Below the pieces are notes generated by a model. It was not told where the DNA came from, did not search any database, and saw nothing but the letters and a program-made list of their open reading frames with translations. This document shows, piece by piece, positions 53,770-64,000 of a DNA stretch of 64,000 bases. The stretch's first letter is position 1. Every line of letters starts with the position of its first letter. A program made the translations under genes and the position numbers. The stretch is from Burkholderia cepacia GG4 (GTDB taxonomy: Bacteria > Pseudomonadota > Gammaproteobacteria > Burkholderiales > Burkholderiaceae), in assembly GCF_000292915.1 (NCBI RefSeq), contig NC_018514.1:1612001-1676000 (forward strand), written 5' to 3'.

Positions 53770-54918
53770 TCACAATGCTCGTGCGATAACTTCCTTCATG
53801 ATTTCGCTCGTGCCGCCGTAGATGCGCTGAACCCGGGCATCCGTGTACATCCTCGCTATCGTGTATTCGTTCATGTAGCCGTAACCGCCGAACAACTGCA
53901 GGCACGAATCGACCACTCTGCCTTGGGCCTCCGAACCCCAGAGTTTCGCCATCGACGCGGTTGCGGTATCCAGACGACCGACCAGCAAGTCGTGCACGCA
54001 GCGATCGATGAAGGCCCGCCCGACCTGTATTTCCGTGGCGACCTCCGCCAGCTTGAAGCGGGTGTTCTGGAATGTGGAAATCGCCTGTCCGAATGCCTGT
54101 CGATCACGCACATACGCCAGTGTTTCCGCATAGGCGCCCTCCATTGCAGCCAGGGCCATCACGCCGATGAGCAACCGTTCGTAGGGGAGATCCGCCATCA
54201 GCTGGTAGAACCCCTGTCCTGGCATTCCGCCCAGGATCTGATCCTCACCGACGAGCACGTCGTCGAAAAACAGCTCGGCGGTGTCCTGCGCCTTCATGCC
54301 GATCTTGTCCAGCAACCGTCCGACCCGGAAGCCGTCGCAATCGGCCGTCTCCAGCAGGAAGATCGACATGCCGCGCGCACCCTCACCCGACTCCGTCTTC
54401 GCCACCACCAGGACAAGGCCGGCCAGAAACCCGTTCGAAATGAACGTTTTGGCACCATTGATGCACCATCCGTACTGCGTGCGCCCGGCCCGCGTACGAA
54501 TACCCTTCAGGTCGGATCCGGCACCCGGCTCGGTCATCGCTATCGCGCCGACGAGTTCGCCCGATATCAGGCGCGGCAGGTAACGACGTTTCTGCGCTTC
54601 CGTCCCGTGGTTCAGCAGATAGTGAGCCACGATCGCATGCACGGAGGCGTTCATTCCCGAGAGCGCGCGTCGCGCCATCTCTTCATGGAATACGGCTTCA
54701 TGACGGAAGTCGCCGCCCGCGCCGCCCCATTCTTCCGGGACATCCGCACACAGGATCCCGAGAGAGCCAGCCTTCTGCCACAAGTCGTGCCCGACGTGTC
54801 CGCGATGGCGAGCCGCCTCGTCGTGCGGAAGCATTTCCTCTTCGATGAACCGCACGACGGTGTCGCGATACTGCTCGAGATCGGGATCACTCCACGAGCG
54901 GTTGAATTGAATCGTCAT
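53770..54918 (-). CDS. Acyl-CoA dehydrogenase (LCAD/IVD-like active site)
   Basis: 382 residues. FAD and substrate motifs AIAMTEPGAGSDL, INGAKTFISNG and the C-terminal IYGGTSEIMKEVIARAL are standard. The position of the MCAD catalytic Glu is Gly368; instead Glu247 in DLPYERLLIG falls where long-chain and isovaleryl-CoA dehydrogenases carry the base. This implies longer or branched substrates. Last gene of the minus-strand operon beginning with fadB at 60600, 61 nt after the quinone oxidoreductase gene. Confidence 0.92.
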   Translation of the reverse strand: MTIQFNRSWSDPDLEQYRDTVVRFIEEEMLPHDEAARHRGHVGHDLWQKAGSLGILCADVPEEWGGAGGDFRHEAVFHEEMARRALSGMNASVHAIVAHYLLNHGTEAQKRRYLPRLISGELVGAIAMTEPGAGSDLKGIRTRAGRTQYGWCINGAKTFISNGFLAGLVLVVAKTESGEGARGMSIFLLETADCDGFRVGRLLDKIGMKAQDTAELFFDDVLVGEDQILGGMPGQGFYQLMADLPYERLLIGVMALAAMEGAYAETLAYVRDRQAFGQAISTFQNTRFKLAEVATEIQVGRAFIDRCVHDLLVGRLDTATASMAKLWGSEAQGRVVDSCLQLFGGYGYMNEYTIARMYTDARVQRIYGGTSEIMKEVIARAL

Positions 54919-54979
54919 AGATATGATTTCCTAGTAGAACGCCCGCTGGGCGGCCCATTCGCCGCAGTCCTCGACGCGA

Positions 54980-56964
<1,985 letters not shown>

Positions 56965-57060
56965 TCAACTTCCTTGAAAGCGGGTGTTACGTTTGATGAG
57001 GAAGGCACGCACGCCATCCTCTGCATCAGCGGCGATGCCGCGTACCCGGGCGTCGGTAAT
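56965..57060 (-). pseudogene. Enoyl-CoA hydratase C-terminal tail remnant
   Basis: The frame ending at 56965 reads GIAADAEDGVRAFLIKRNTR and FQGS before TGA, matching the terminal helix of crotonase proteins (compare GIAAFLEKRRPVFKGQ at 33393). Farther upstream (57061-57177) no hydratase is readable. The operon therefore seems to have lost a hydratase by deletion. Confidence 0.6.
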
Positions 57061-57177
57061 GCCCCCCCGACGAACACATCGATCCAGCCGCCACGGGCAG
57101 GTCACGAGGAACGATGTTCCGTCGCCGCGTCACAGCCAGACCGTGGCCCGGGATGGCACGGACATGACGGTGGGCCC

Positions 57178-58425
57178 TCAATGGTGACGGTAGTACGGCG
57201 CCGTCGACCCCAGCTGCTCCTTGGCCTTCGCCAACTCGGCGCGGGCGATGGCGCGCAGGTGAACCTCGTCGGGACCATCGAAGAAGCGCATTGCCCGCCC
57301 CCATGACCAGAGATAGGCCAGCGGCGTGTCGGGTGTGATACCCATCGCGCCGAATACCTGGATCGCCCGATCGACGACGCGCGTCTGAAGCTGGGCCGCC
57401 ACGAGCTTGATCGCCGAAACATCCAGGTGGGCGGACTTGTTGCCATGGGTGTCCATCTTCCAGGCTGCTTGCAGCACGTACAGGCGCGCTTGATCGATTT
57501 CGACACGCGAATAGGCAATCCAGTCCTGAATGTTGGCGAAGTCCGACAAGGTCTTGCCGAACGCGCGGCGTGACAGCGCACGCTCGCACATCAGGTCCAG
57601 CGCGACTTCGCACTGGCCGATCGTTCGCATGCAGTGGTGGACCCGCCCGGGCCCCAGGCGAGCTTGCGCCAATGCGAACCCGCTGTTCTCTTCGCCGAGC
57701 AAGTTCGACACCGGCACGCGCACGTTCTCGAACGCGATTTCGCAGTGCCCCTCCGGCAGATGGTGGCTCATGATCGGCACGTTGCGAACGATGCGCAAAC
57801 CCGGCGTATCCATCGGAACGAGCACCATCGAATGCCGGCGATGCTTGGCCGCGTCCGGATCGAAGTCGGTCACCCCCATCACGATGGCCAGCTTGCAATT
57901 GGGGTGCATCGCGCCCGTGGTGAACCATTTTCGGCCGTTGATGACGTACTCGTCGCCCTCGCGCCTGATGGACGTCTGGATGTTGGTCGCGTCAGACGAA
58001 GCCACGTCGGGTTCAGTCATGGCGAAGCACGAGCGAATGGTCCCGTCGAGAAGCGGAACGAGCCATCGATCGCGCTGCGCCGGATTCGCGAACAGGTGCA
58101 GCAACTCCATGTTGCCGGTGTCCGGCGCGTTGCAGTTGAACACCTCGGATGCCCACGAGACACGACCCATGATCTCGGCCAGCGGCGCGTACTGCATGTT
58201 GGTCAGCCGCGTACCTGGCTCTTTGTCGAGCAGCCCCGGAAGAAACAGATTCCATAGACCCGCGTCGCGCGCCTGCTGCTTGAGCGGTTCGACGATCTCC
58301 GTCGGAAAGCGGCCGGAATCGGCGATGCGTTGATACTCGTTGTCGCGCGGGAGTATCCGCTCATCCACGAACCGGCGCAGCGTCTGCTGCATTTGCTGAA
58401 CGTCTTCGGGAAGCTGGAAGTGCAC
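57178..58425 (-). CDS. Acyl-CoA dehydrogenase of the ACAD10/11 type
   Basis: 415 residues. Typical domains with SCFAMTEPDVASSDATNIQT, INGRKWFTTGAMHP, and at the C-terminus FFDGPDEVHLRAIAR (383-389 for DGPDEVH), the signature of ACAD10/ACAD11-like proteins; Asp383 replaces the MCAD catalytic Glu. In animals these are fused to an APH kinase, and in Pseudomonas levulinate breakdown a separate kinase and ACAD convert 4-hydroxyacyl-CoA to the 3-hydroxy isomer. A kinase of that type is at 22686, making the pair a likely functional unit. Confidence 0.9.
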   Translation of the reverse strand: MHFQLPEDVQQMQQTLRRFVDERILPRDNEYQRIADSGRFPTEIVEPLKQQARDAGLWNLFLPGLLDKEPGTRLTNMQYAPLAEIMGRVSWASEVFNCNAPDTGNMELLHLFANPAQRDRWLVPLLDGTIRSCFAMTEPDVASSDATNIQTSIRREGDEYVINGRKWFTTGAMHPNCKLAIVMGVTDFDPDAAKHRRHSMVLVPMDTPGLRIVRNVPIMSHHLPEGHCEIAFENVRVPVSNLLGEENSGFALAQARLGPGRVHHCMRTIGQCEVALDLMCERALSRRAFGKTLSDFANIQDWIAYSRVEIDQARLYVLQAAWKMDTHGNKSAHLDVSAIKLVAAQLQTRVVDRAIQVFGAMGITPDTPLAYLWSWGRAMRFFDGPDEVHLRAIARAELAKAKEQLGSTAPYYRHH

Positions 58426-58434
58426 GTCAGGCCC

Positions 58435-60600
58435 TCACTGGGTAATCGGATAGAAGCGGTCGTTGGCCGACGCCATCTCGCGCAGTCGCTGGCCGGGCTC
58501 ATAGGCCGGCCCCAGTGCACTCAGCGCATCGCAACGGTGCACCACTTCGGCCAGGCCCAGCCAGTCGGCATACTTGAGGGGGCCGCCGGCATAGGCAGGG
58601 AAGCCGAGACCAAGCTGCATCGCCAGGTCCACTTCCGCCGCGGTTGCGACCACACCTTCGTGCAACGTTCGCGCTGCCTCGAGCACCATCGGGAGCATCA
58701 TGCGGTCGACGATCTCTTCGTCGGTAAAATTCCGGCGCCCCTCCGACTGCAGCTGCGCAAGCAGCGCGTGTGCGTCCGTCGACGACGTACGTCGCGGCTT
58801 GCCGCCGGTCGCGCTGGCCTCGTAGCGGTAAAAGCCCAGGCCGTTCTTCTGACCGAAGCGGCCATGTCGCACCATCACGCGCAACGCATCGTCGGCGAGC
58901 TCGGGCATGCGGTCCGCATAGCCGGCCGAAATGACATTGTTGACATGGCTACCCGTGTCCATGCCGACCACGTCTTCGAGATACGCCGGCCCCATCGGCC
59001 AGCCGAACGACTCCATGACCTTGTCGACCTGCTCGAAGTCCGCGCCGTCGGCAATCAGCTTCAGAAAACCGCGTATGTATGCGGTCAGCACCCGGTTGAC
59101 GAGAAACCCGGGGCAATCGCGTACGACAATGGCGGTTTTGCCCAGCGCTGTCGCGTAGGCCACTGCGGTCGCCACGGCTTGATCGGAGGTACGCGTGCCG
59201 CGCACGACTTCCACGAGCGGCATCATCGGGACCGGGTTGAAGAAATGCATGCCGACAAACCGTTCAGGACGCTTGAGCGGCGCCGCGATGTCGTCGATGC
59301 GAAGACTTGACGTGTTGGACACCAGGATCGCCTCTTCCTTGAGCGAGGGCTCCAGATCAGCGAGGACCTTGCGCTTGACGTCCAGGTTCTCGACGATCGC
59401 CTCGACCACGGCATCGGCGTCGCCGATTCCGGCAAGATTCAGCTGCGGCCGGACAGCCGACAGAATCTCGACGCTTGCGGATTCGCTCAGGCGCCCGGTC
59501 TTGACGTGACGGGCAACCTGCTTGCGCGCCTCGGCCATGCCCTGGTCGAGCGCTCGCTGTTGCAGATCGTACATGCGGGCCGGGATCTTCCGCAGCGCAT
59601 GGGTGATCGCTATCCCGCCGCCCATGATCCCCGCGCCCAGCACCAACGCGCCGGACACCTTGCCAGCCCCTTTTTCGCGGTGGCGCGCGATCTTCTTGAC
59701 AGCCTGTTCGCTCAGAAAGGTCTGAACCATCGACGACGCGGCCTGGGTACGGGCGATTTCGCCGAACACTCTCGCTTCGAGAGCCAGCGCACCGGCACGG
59801 TCGAGGGCCGCCCCCTCGGCCATCATGTCGATTGCGGCGAGCGCGGCAGGCTGGTGCGGCGAGCCACGTTCGGCTGCGATGGCGCGACCTTGCTCGAAAG
59901 CAGCCGCGGCTTGTGCGGCCACTTCCGCTGACAGCGGCTTGCGTTTTCGATCCTGCAGCGCCTGCCAATCGACTTCGTTTGCGATCGCCCGCTCGAGCAA
60001 ATGGAGCGCACGGGACCGCAGTTCGTCCGGTGACGCGATATCGTCAACCACGCCGGCAGCGAAGGCGGCCGCAGGCGTGGCAGGTTTGCCGGCGGCAACC
60101 CAGTCGCACGCCACCGCGGGCCCCGCAATGCGCACCAGCCGGACCGTGCCCCCGAATCCGGGGAACAGCCCCAGCTTCACTTCCGGCACACCGATCTGCG
60201 CGTCGCTCGACATGACGCGCATTGCGCCAGTCAGCGCAAATTCGAGGCCTCCACCCAACGCGAAGCCGTTGATCGCCACCACGGAAGGAACCGGCAGGTC
60301 TTCGAACTGGATGAAGGCGTCGTTGCTTCCCGCGACGTCCGCGGCAATGGCCGCCGCCGGCTGCGCGAACTTGACCCCGAATTCGGTGATATCCGCTCCG
60401 ACGATGAAAACGTTCTTCGCGCTCGTCACCAGGACGCCTCGCAGGCCGGCCTGATTCAGCAGGTACTGGTTGGCCTGCCGCAATTCGTCGATCGTCCTGC
60501 GGTCGAATTTGTTGATGGATTCGCCCTGACGATCGAAGCACAATTCGAAAATGCCGTTATCGCCTAGCGGCGAGACGCGCAAGCTTTGCCCTTGAAACAC
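58435..60600 (-). CDS. FadB-like trifunctional enoyl-CoA hydratase/3-hydroxyacyl-CoA dehydrogenase
   Basis: 721 residues from GTG 60600, behind AGGAG; upstream open frame has no homology. N-terminal crotonase domain with GADITEF, NGFALGGGLEFAL (first Glu) and VPEVKLGLFPGFGGT (second Glu); then the NAD loop LGAGIMGGGIA, HFFNPVPMMPLVEVV with the dehydrogenase His, and a C-terminal 3HCDH domain (RDCPGFLVNR, GGPLKYADWLG). It hydrates enoyl-CoA and oxidises 3-hydroxyacyl-CoA. First gene of the operon ending at 53770; a 19-bp dyad lies 61 nt upstream. Confidence 0.93.
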   Translation of the reverse strand: MFQGQSLRVSPLGDNGIFELCFDRQGESINKFDRRTIDELRQANQYLLNQAGLRGVLVTSAKNVFIVGADITEFGVKFAQPAAAIAADVAGSNDAFIQFEDLPVPSVVAINGFALGGGLEFALTGAMRVMSSDAQIGVPEVKLGLFPGFGGTVRLVRIAGPAVACDWVAAGKPATPAAAFAAGVVDDIASPDELRSRALHLLERAIANEVDWQALQDRKRKPLSAEVAAQAAAAFEQGRAIAAERGSPHQPAALAAIDMMAEGAALDRAGALALEARVFGEIARTQAASSMVQTFLSEQAVKKIARHREKGAGKVSGALVLGAGIMGGGIAITHALRKIPARMYDLQQRALDQGMAEARKQVARHVKTGRLSESASVEILSAVRPQLNLAGIGDADAVVEAIVENLDVKRKVLADLEPSLKEEAILVSNTSSLRIDDIAAPLKRPERFVGMHFFNPVPMMPLVEVVRGTRTSDQAVATAVAYATALGKTAIVVRDCPGFLVNRVLTAYIRGFLKLIADGADFEQVDKVMESFGWPMGPAYLEDVVGMDTGSHVNNVISAGYADRMPELADDALRVMVRHGRFGQKNGLGFYRYEASATGGKPRRTSSTDAHALLAQLQSEGRRNFTDEEIVDRMMLPMVLEAARTLHEGVVATAAEVDLAMQLGLGFPAYAGGPLKYADWLGLAEVVHRCDALSALGPAYEPGQRLREMASANDRFYPITQ

Positions 60601-60661
60601 GATGACTCCTGCTGGCACCGACCAGAATGCAGGGAAGTCTAGAAGGCTGTGCGCGACGCGC

Positions 60662-60680
60662 CCATCGTCGGAAGCGACGA
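60662..60680 (-). promoter_or_regulatory. Shared 19-bp dyad, site 3 (fadB operon)
   Basis: CCATCGTCGGAAGCGACGA, 61 nt from the fadB-like start, same relative orientation as sites 1, 2 and 4. The rest of the 333-nt gap to the DUF1330 gene holds no gene that I can support. Confidence 0.7.
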
Positions 60681-60933
60681 ATCGCCTCAACGGTCGGGCC
60701 CGCGCGGACGCTTGGTGCCTGTCGGCGCGCAGGCATTTCGGGCCGGCGATTCCGGGCTCGCGAATTTCAACCTGCCGGCAGACAACGGAGCGCATGCCGG
60801 TCAGGCTCGTTTGCCATGCATACCGCCGTCCGGCTGCCGGCCGCAGCATGACGACCGCGATATGCCGGCGGGTCGCCTCCCGGGACACGACGTCCCGGGA
60901 GTTCGACAGCAATCGTCCAGGCCGTCTTCCGGC

Positions 60934-61221
60934 TCAGACGCCGTCCACGAGTACGAACACGCCCGAGCCACTGTTCAACCGGATGTCGAGAATTTCCCGA
61001 TATTCCGCCGAGTCGTACCACGCTTCGGCGGCACTGCGGCTGGGAAACTCAAGAATCACCGGCGCGGGCAGGTTCCATTCACCTTCAATCACCCGCAGGT
61101 TCGCTCCACGCGTGATGAACCGGCCACCGTAGGCGTCAATGGTCGGCATCACCTTGTCACGATAGACCTGGTATGCGTCATGATCCTGGACGGTTCCAAC
61201 GAATATTGCGTACGCAACCAT
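60934..61221 (-). CDS. DUF1330-family protein
   Basis: 95 residues of the ferredoxin-like dimeric alpha/beta-barrel DUF1330: VAYAIFVGTVQDHDAYQVYR, GGRFITRGANLRVIEGEW and PSRSAAEAWYDSAEYREIL are its typical blocks. Function unknown. 66 nt downstream of ridA on the same strand, so probably one operon with ridA and the FAD oxidase. Confidence 0.9.
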   Translation of the reverse strand: MVAYAIFVGTVQDHDAYQVYRDKVMPTIDAYGGRFITRGANLRVIEGEWNLPAPVILEFPSRSAAEAWYDSAEYREILDIRLNSGSGVFVLVDGV

Positions 61222-61287
61222 TTCAATCCTCTCTTCGAATGCGCAATACCGATGCCGGATGCTTTCGGAGCCGGCATCGGGGAACCG

Positions 61288-61653
61288 TCAACGATCGTTG
61301 GGTCCAACCGCCGCAACGATCACGATTTCGATCAATTTCTCCGGCGATGCCAGTTGGGCGCCTACCGTTGCGCGAGGCGGCGTCTGCCCGGGTGTCACCC
61401 ATGCGTCCCAGACCTCGTTCATCCTGGCAACCTGCGACATGTCGGACAGAAAGATCTGGCAGGACAGGATGCGCGACTTGTCCGACCCGTGTTCGGCGAG
61501 CAGCGCATCCACGGAAGCCAACACCTGACGCGTCTGCCCGGACATATCCTGCGCGACATCGCTTGGCACCTGACCGGCCAGATAAATTACGCCTTGGTGG
61601 ATGGCGGCCTCCGACAAGCGTTTTCCCACATGACTGCGTTTGATTTCAGACAT
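61288..61653 (-). CDS. RidA-family (YjgF/YER057c/UK114) protein
   Basis: 121 residues, normal length. The active-site Arg94 in TPPRATVGAQ and Cys65 are conserved, with YLAGQVP near 24 and MSQVARMNEVWDAWV. RidA proteins hydrolyse reactive enamine/imine products of PLP or FAD amino-acid oxidation. That fits the FAD-dependent amine or amino-acid oxidase immediately upstream. ATG 61653 follows GGAGG; an earlier in-frame start reads through the oxidase end and is rejected. Confidence 0.92.
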   Translation of the reverse strand: MSEIKRSHVGKRLSEAAIHQGVIYLAGQVPSDVAQDMSGQTRQVLASVDALLAEHGSDKSRILSCQIFLSDMSQVARMNEVWDAWVTPGQTPPRATVGAQLASPEKLIEIVIVAAVGPNDR

Positions 61654-61688
61654 TCTCAACCCTCCAGCTTGACGATCCCATTGGAAAT

Positions 61689-63020
61689 TCAACGTTCCAG
61701 GCCGGCACGCGCCGCCTGGTACTTGATTGCGGAGACAACCCCGGCGCGGCGAAACGGCTCCGGTGGCAACCAGCTCGGCCCTTCGAGACTGAGCGCATCG
61801 GACAGATGCGACGATTGTGCACCCATCGCCATCTCGCCCAGCAACTTCCCGTAGGTACTTCCCTTCAGCACGCCTGCACCGTTGCAACCCAACGAGGCAA
61901 ACAGACCCGGACGCAGTTCGCCGAAGAACGTTGCGCCGTTACGTGTCAATGCAGTCGTGCCGCCCCATATGAATTCGAATCGATGCGACTTCAGATTCGG
62001 ATAACGGCGTTGATAGCTTTCCGTCAACTGAGCCAGCGTATGCGCGGACGATTGCTCACGTTCGTACGAATACGCACTGCGCACCATGAAGCGCCCGCCG
62101 CGCACGCGGCGCAGCGTCGTTCCAAGGCGATTCGCGGGAATAACGCCCCATTCCGGCGTGTCTCCCAGCTTCTCGAGTTCGGACTCGGCCAACCGGGGAG
62201 TCAGGGCCGCATAGGTAAAAATCGTGATCAGCCTGTCGCGAAGGATGCCCAGGGCCTTTGCAAACCCGTTGTTCGCAAGTACGACGCGATCCGCGACATA
62301 CTCCGCTCGCACGGTGCCGACGCGGAAGCGCGGCCCTCCGTCAAGCGCGACGACAGGCTCGCCTTCCACCAGCACGACGTTGGATGGCAACGAATCGGCC
62401 AGCCCGCGGATCAGAGCGGCAGGCTGCACGAACACGTTATTGGACGAGTGATATCCGTATCGATAATATGTTGTACCAAGTTTTTCCCGCAGCGCGTCGC
62501 GATCGAACACTTCGTACGACACGCCCCATTCACGATACTGGGCGAGCGAAGCTTCGAGATTCTGAACCCCGGCTTCCGTTGCGGCCGCGTGGAACTTCCC
62601 CACCGGATTCCAGCCGCAATCGATGCCGTTCTCGCGCACGAGTTGCTCGAGCCAGCGAAGGCCAGCGCCATACATTCCGATTTGCTTGCGTGCGACTTCC
62701 AGCGGGCTGGCATGGCCGCCCATCCGCGTATTGTGCGGCAGGTTGATCACGAAGCCGGAATTGCGTCCGGAAGAGCCTTCGCCGATCGCCGACGCCTCCA
62801 GCACCAACACCTGTTCGTCCGGTCGCAACTCTGCAATGCGCCGCGCGGCGGCCAGGCCGGTGTACCCGCCGCCGATCACCACTGTTCCAAATCGACGGCC
62901 GTTCGTCGGTCCCTTCGCAAGTCGTTCCGGCAGCATGGCGTTCCAGCCCGAACAGTCGTGGTAGGTCGGATACTTCCCGTCGGCAGCACGGTGTGCTGAA
63001 TGGCGTGTCTCGGTATTCAT
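61689..63020 (-). CDS. FAD-dependent oxidoreductase, DadA/PuuB-like amine oxidase
   Basis: 443 residues. Dinucleotide loop VVIGGGYTGLAAARRIAEL (GGGYTG at 50-55), EASAIGEGSSGRNSGFVINLP, and the C-terminal FFGELRPGLFASLGCNGAGV identify the DAO family, close to gamma-glutamylputrescine oxidase. It would oxidise an amino acid or amine to an imine, which RidA then hydrolyses. ATG 63020; the upstream open frame has no homology. Operon with ridA and DUF1330. Confidence 0.9.
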   Translation of the reverse strand: MNTETRHSAHRAADGKYPTYHDCSGWNAMLPERLAKGPTNGRRFGTVVIGGGYTGLAAARRIAELRPDEQVLVLEASAIGEGSSGRNSGFVINLPHNTRMGGHASPLEVARKQIGMYGAGLRWLEQLVRENGIDCGWNPVGKFHAAATEAGVQNLEASLAQYREWGVSYEVFDRDALREKLGTTYYRYGYHSSNNVFVQPAALIRGLADSLPSNVVLVEGEPVVALDGGPRFRVGTVRAEYVADRVVLANNGFAKALGILRDRLITIFTYAALTPRLAESELEKLGDTPEWGVIPANRLGTTLRRVRGGRFMVRSAYSYEREQSSAHTLAQLTESYQRRYPNLKSHRFEFIWGGTTALTRNGATFFGELRPGLFASLGCNGAGVLKGSTYGKLLGEMAMGAQSSHLSDALSLEGPSWLPPEPFRRAGVVSAIKYQAARAGLER

Positions 63021-63304
63021 GGTCTTGGCTACGTTCAAAACGTTACTGGGGCGCCGCGAGCGCATGCAGCCATACTGCGAGTGCCGATCGCGCGACGACG
63101 CGTGTATGCGAAACAGAGTTCGAACTTCCTCAGTGAACCCGCCTGTTTCCATATTGCCCATGTATGCACCCAAGTGGTGCTTGCATCAACGTAGCTGATG
63201 TCCAAGTTCAGCGTGACTTGTTTTAGCTGCTTGGCGTTTCGGTGCGCCAACGCCAGACCGGATCCACGGGCCGCGTCGGCGCGCGTGTATGCGCCGCAAG
63301 CACA

Positions 63305-64000
63305 CTAGTGCGTGTATCCGGCAGCCGTTTCCGAGAGGCTCTTGCCCTTTGTCTCCGGCGCAAGCCAGTGCGACAGTCCCGCGCCGAGCGCAGCGATTCC
63401 GGCGGCCACCAGCATGGTCGCCGACGCACCGATGTTGGTCATCGACCAAGGCAGCAGAAACGTACCAAGACCCGCTCCGATCCGGCTGACGGCAGCGGCA
63501 AAGCCCGTGCCGATTCCGCGAACCTCGGTCGGGAAAACTTCTCCCGGGTAAATGCCCGTCAGCGTGTTGTACCCGGCATTGAAAAAGGAGAAGACGAGGA
63601 ACAACAGCAGTACCACCACGGGCGGCGCACTCGTCCACAAGCCGATCACCGCGAGGACAATCGTGCACAGCCATTGCGGCGGCACGGTCAGCGTCCGTCG
63701 CCCGACCTTGTCGATCAGCAGCACCGTGGTCACGACGCCGGCCAGCGCGATTGCCGAGAGTCCGATCCCGCCGGCGAATCCGCCACCGAAGCCGTACTTC
63801 TGCAGGACGCTGTCGGCGAAGGTCGCGATCGCAAAATACGGTGTGACGGCACAAAACCAGAACATCGACATGAACAGCGTGGCCCGCCAGTACTGCCGGC
63901 AGAAGAGCATCGCGATACCGTTGCTCCCGCGGGCAGCGGATTCGCGCTCGACGTCCGCCATGTCTGCCGTGTGCTCCATGTATCGTCGCGCGATGGCCCG
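63305..64000 (-). CDS. MFS transporter, sugar-porter-like (5' end beyond window)
   Basis: The last ~231 codons are visible with six membrane segments; the frame stays open to the right edge, so the start lies outside. LIDKVGRRTL after the seventh segment, GIYPGEVFPTEVRGIGTG and the ending LAPETKGKSLSE are hallmarks of the sugar/metabolite porters of the MFS. Same strand as the oxidase operon, 285 nt upstream of the oxidase start, so it may import its substrate. An ATG at 63979 is internal rather than the true start. Confidence 0.9.
   Translation of the reverse strand, partial: RAIARRYMEHTADMADVERESAARGSNGIAMLFCRQYWRATLFMSMFWFCAVTPYFAIATFADSVLQKYGFGGGFAGGIGLSAIALAGVVTTVLLIDKVGRRTLTVPPQWLCTIVLAVIGLWTSAPPVVVLLLFLVFSFFNAGYNTLTGIYPGEVFPTEVRGIGTGFAAAVSRIGAGLGTFLLPWSMTNIGASATMLVAAGIAALGAGLSHWLAPETKGKSLSETAAGYTH

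Noticed and set aside
60934..63020. Inclusion of DUF1330, ridA and FAD oxidase in the 19-bp-dyad regulon
   Set aside because: I found no copy of the dyad upstream of these genes; the site at 60662 lies downstream of them and faces fadB.

Overview
The window looks like an accessory or catabolic stretch of a Burkholderia-type betaproteobacterial replicon. The DNA is GC-rich, codon use is strongly GC3-biased, LysR regulators are numerous, and the porin, MHS/MFS carriers and LIV-type ABC system are of the kind found in that genus. This is inference from sequence character; there is no rRNA or tRNA gene to place it. Almost every gene concerns small-molecule uptake, CoA-thioester chemistry or its regulation. 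I see no rRNA, tRNA, CRISPR array or intact mobile element.

Layout. 1-3.7 kb: a MocR-type regulator cut by the window edge, a short-chain dehydrogenase, an aldo/keto reductase and a sensor-kinase remnant. 3.8-10.8 kb: a LysR regulator divergent from a tightly overlapped operon (ketopantoate-reductase-like protein, VOC protein, MaoC hydratase, CaiB CoA-transferase, AroE-like, AroQ-like, MHS transporter), an unassigned catabolic unit. 11-14 kb: a Bcr/CflA efflux pump, an IS3 remnant, an FCD-GntR regulator and a beheaded LysR gene. 14.3-17.8 kb: an M24-family protein whose metal and active-site residues match the DMSP lyase DddP, a 4-OT tautomerase, a ProC-like reductase and an EamA exporter. 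18.2-21.3 kb: LysR plus a trans-3-hydroxyproline-type pair (proline-racemase-family protein with a Ser/Cys pair, and an OCD-family pyrroline-2-carboxylate reductase).

21.6-47.3 and 53.7-60.7 kb: the core of the window, a dispersed acyl-CoA degradation system. It has an alpha-methylacyl-CoA racemase, an APH-type acyl-CoA kinase, LivMHFG with a separate binding protein, thiolase, SDRs, enoyl-CoA hydratases, nitroreductase, acyl-CoA ligase, two acyl-CoA dehydrogenases (one of the ACAD10/11 type), FadB-like protein, quinone oxidoreductase, NPD-type flavoprotein, a tannase-family lipoprotein esterase and a porin. Two regulators sit among them, a MalT/LAL-type LuxR activator and a TetR repressor. 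By reading the intergenic DNA I find a 19-bp dyad (CCATCGTCGRAAKMGACGA) once upstream of each of four transcription units (29.2, 32.0, 45.1 and 60.7 kb), always in the same orientation and 61-87 nt from the start codon. A second motif, TACTnnnnAGTA, occurs in tandem pairs 19 bp apart upstream of an SDR, the ligase and, more weakly, tetR. These imply two overlapping regulons. Kinase plus ACAD10/11-type dehydrogenase plus racemase suggests the substrate is a hydroxylated or alpha-branched acid released from an ester or lactone.

47.3-53.7 kb: a scar with remnants of a DUF3363 relaxase, an IS transposase and a tripartite-transporter receptor, followed by a lower-GC UxaA-type hydro-lyase pair and an ACS-family transporter, probably acquired. 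A 19-bp perfect stem closes this segment against the fadB operon. 60.9-64 kb: DUF1330, RidA, a FAD amine/amino-acid oxidase and an MFS transporter running off the edge.
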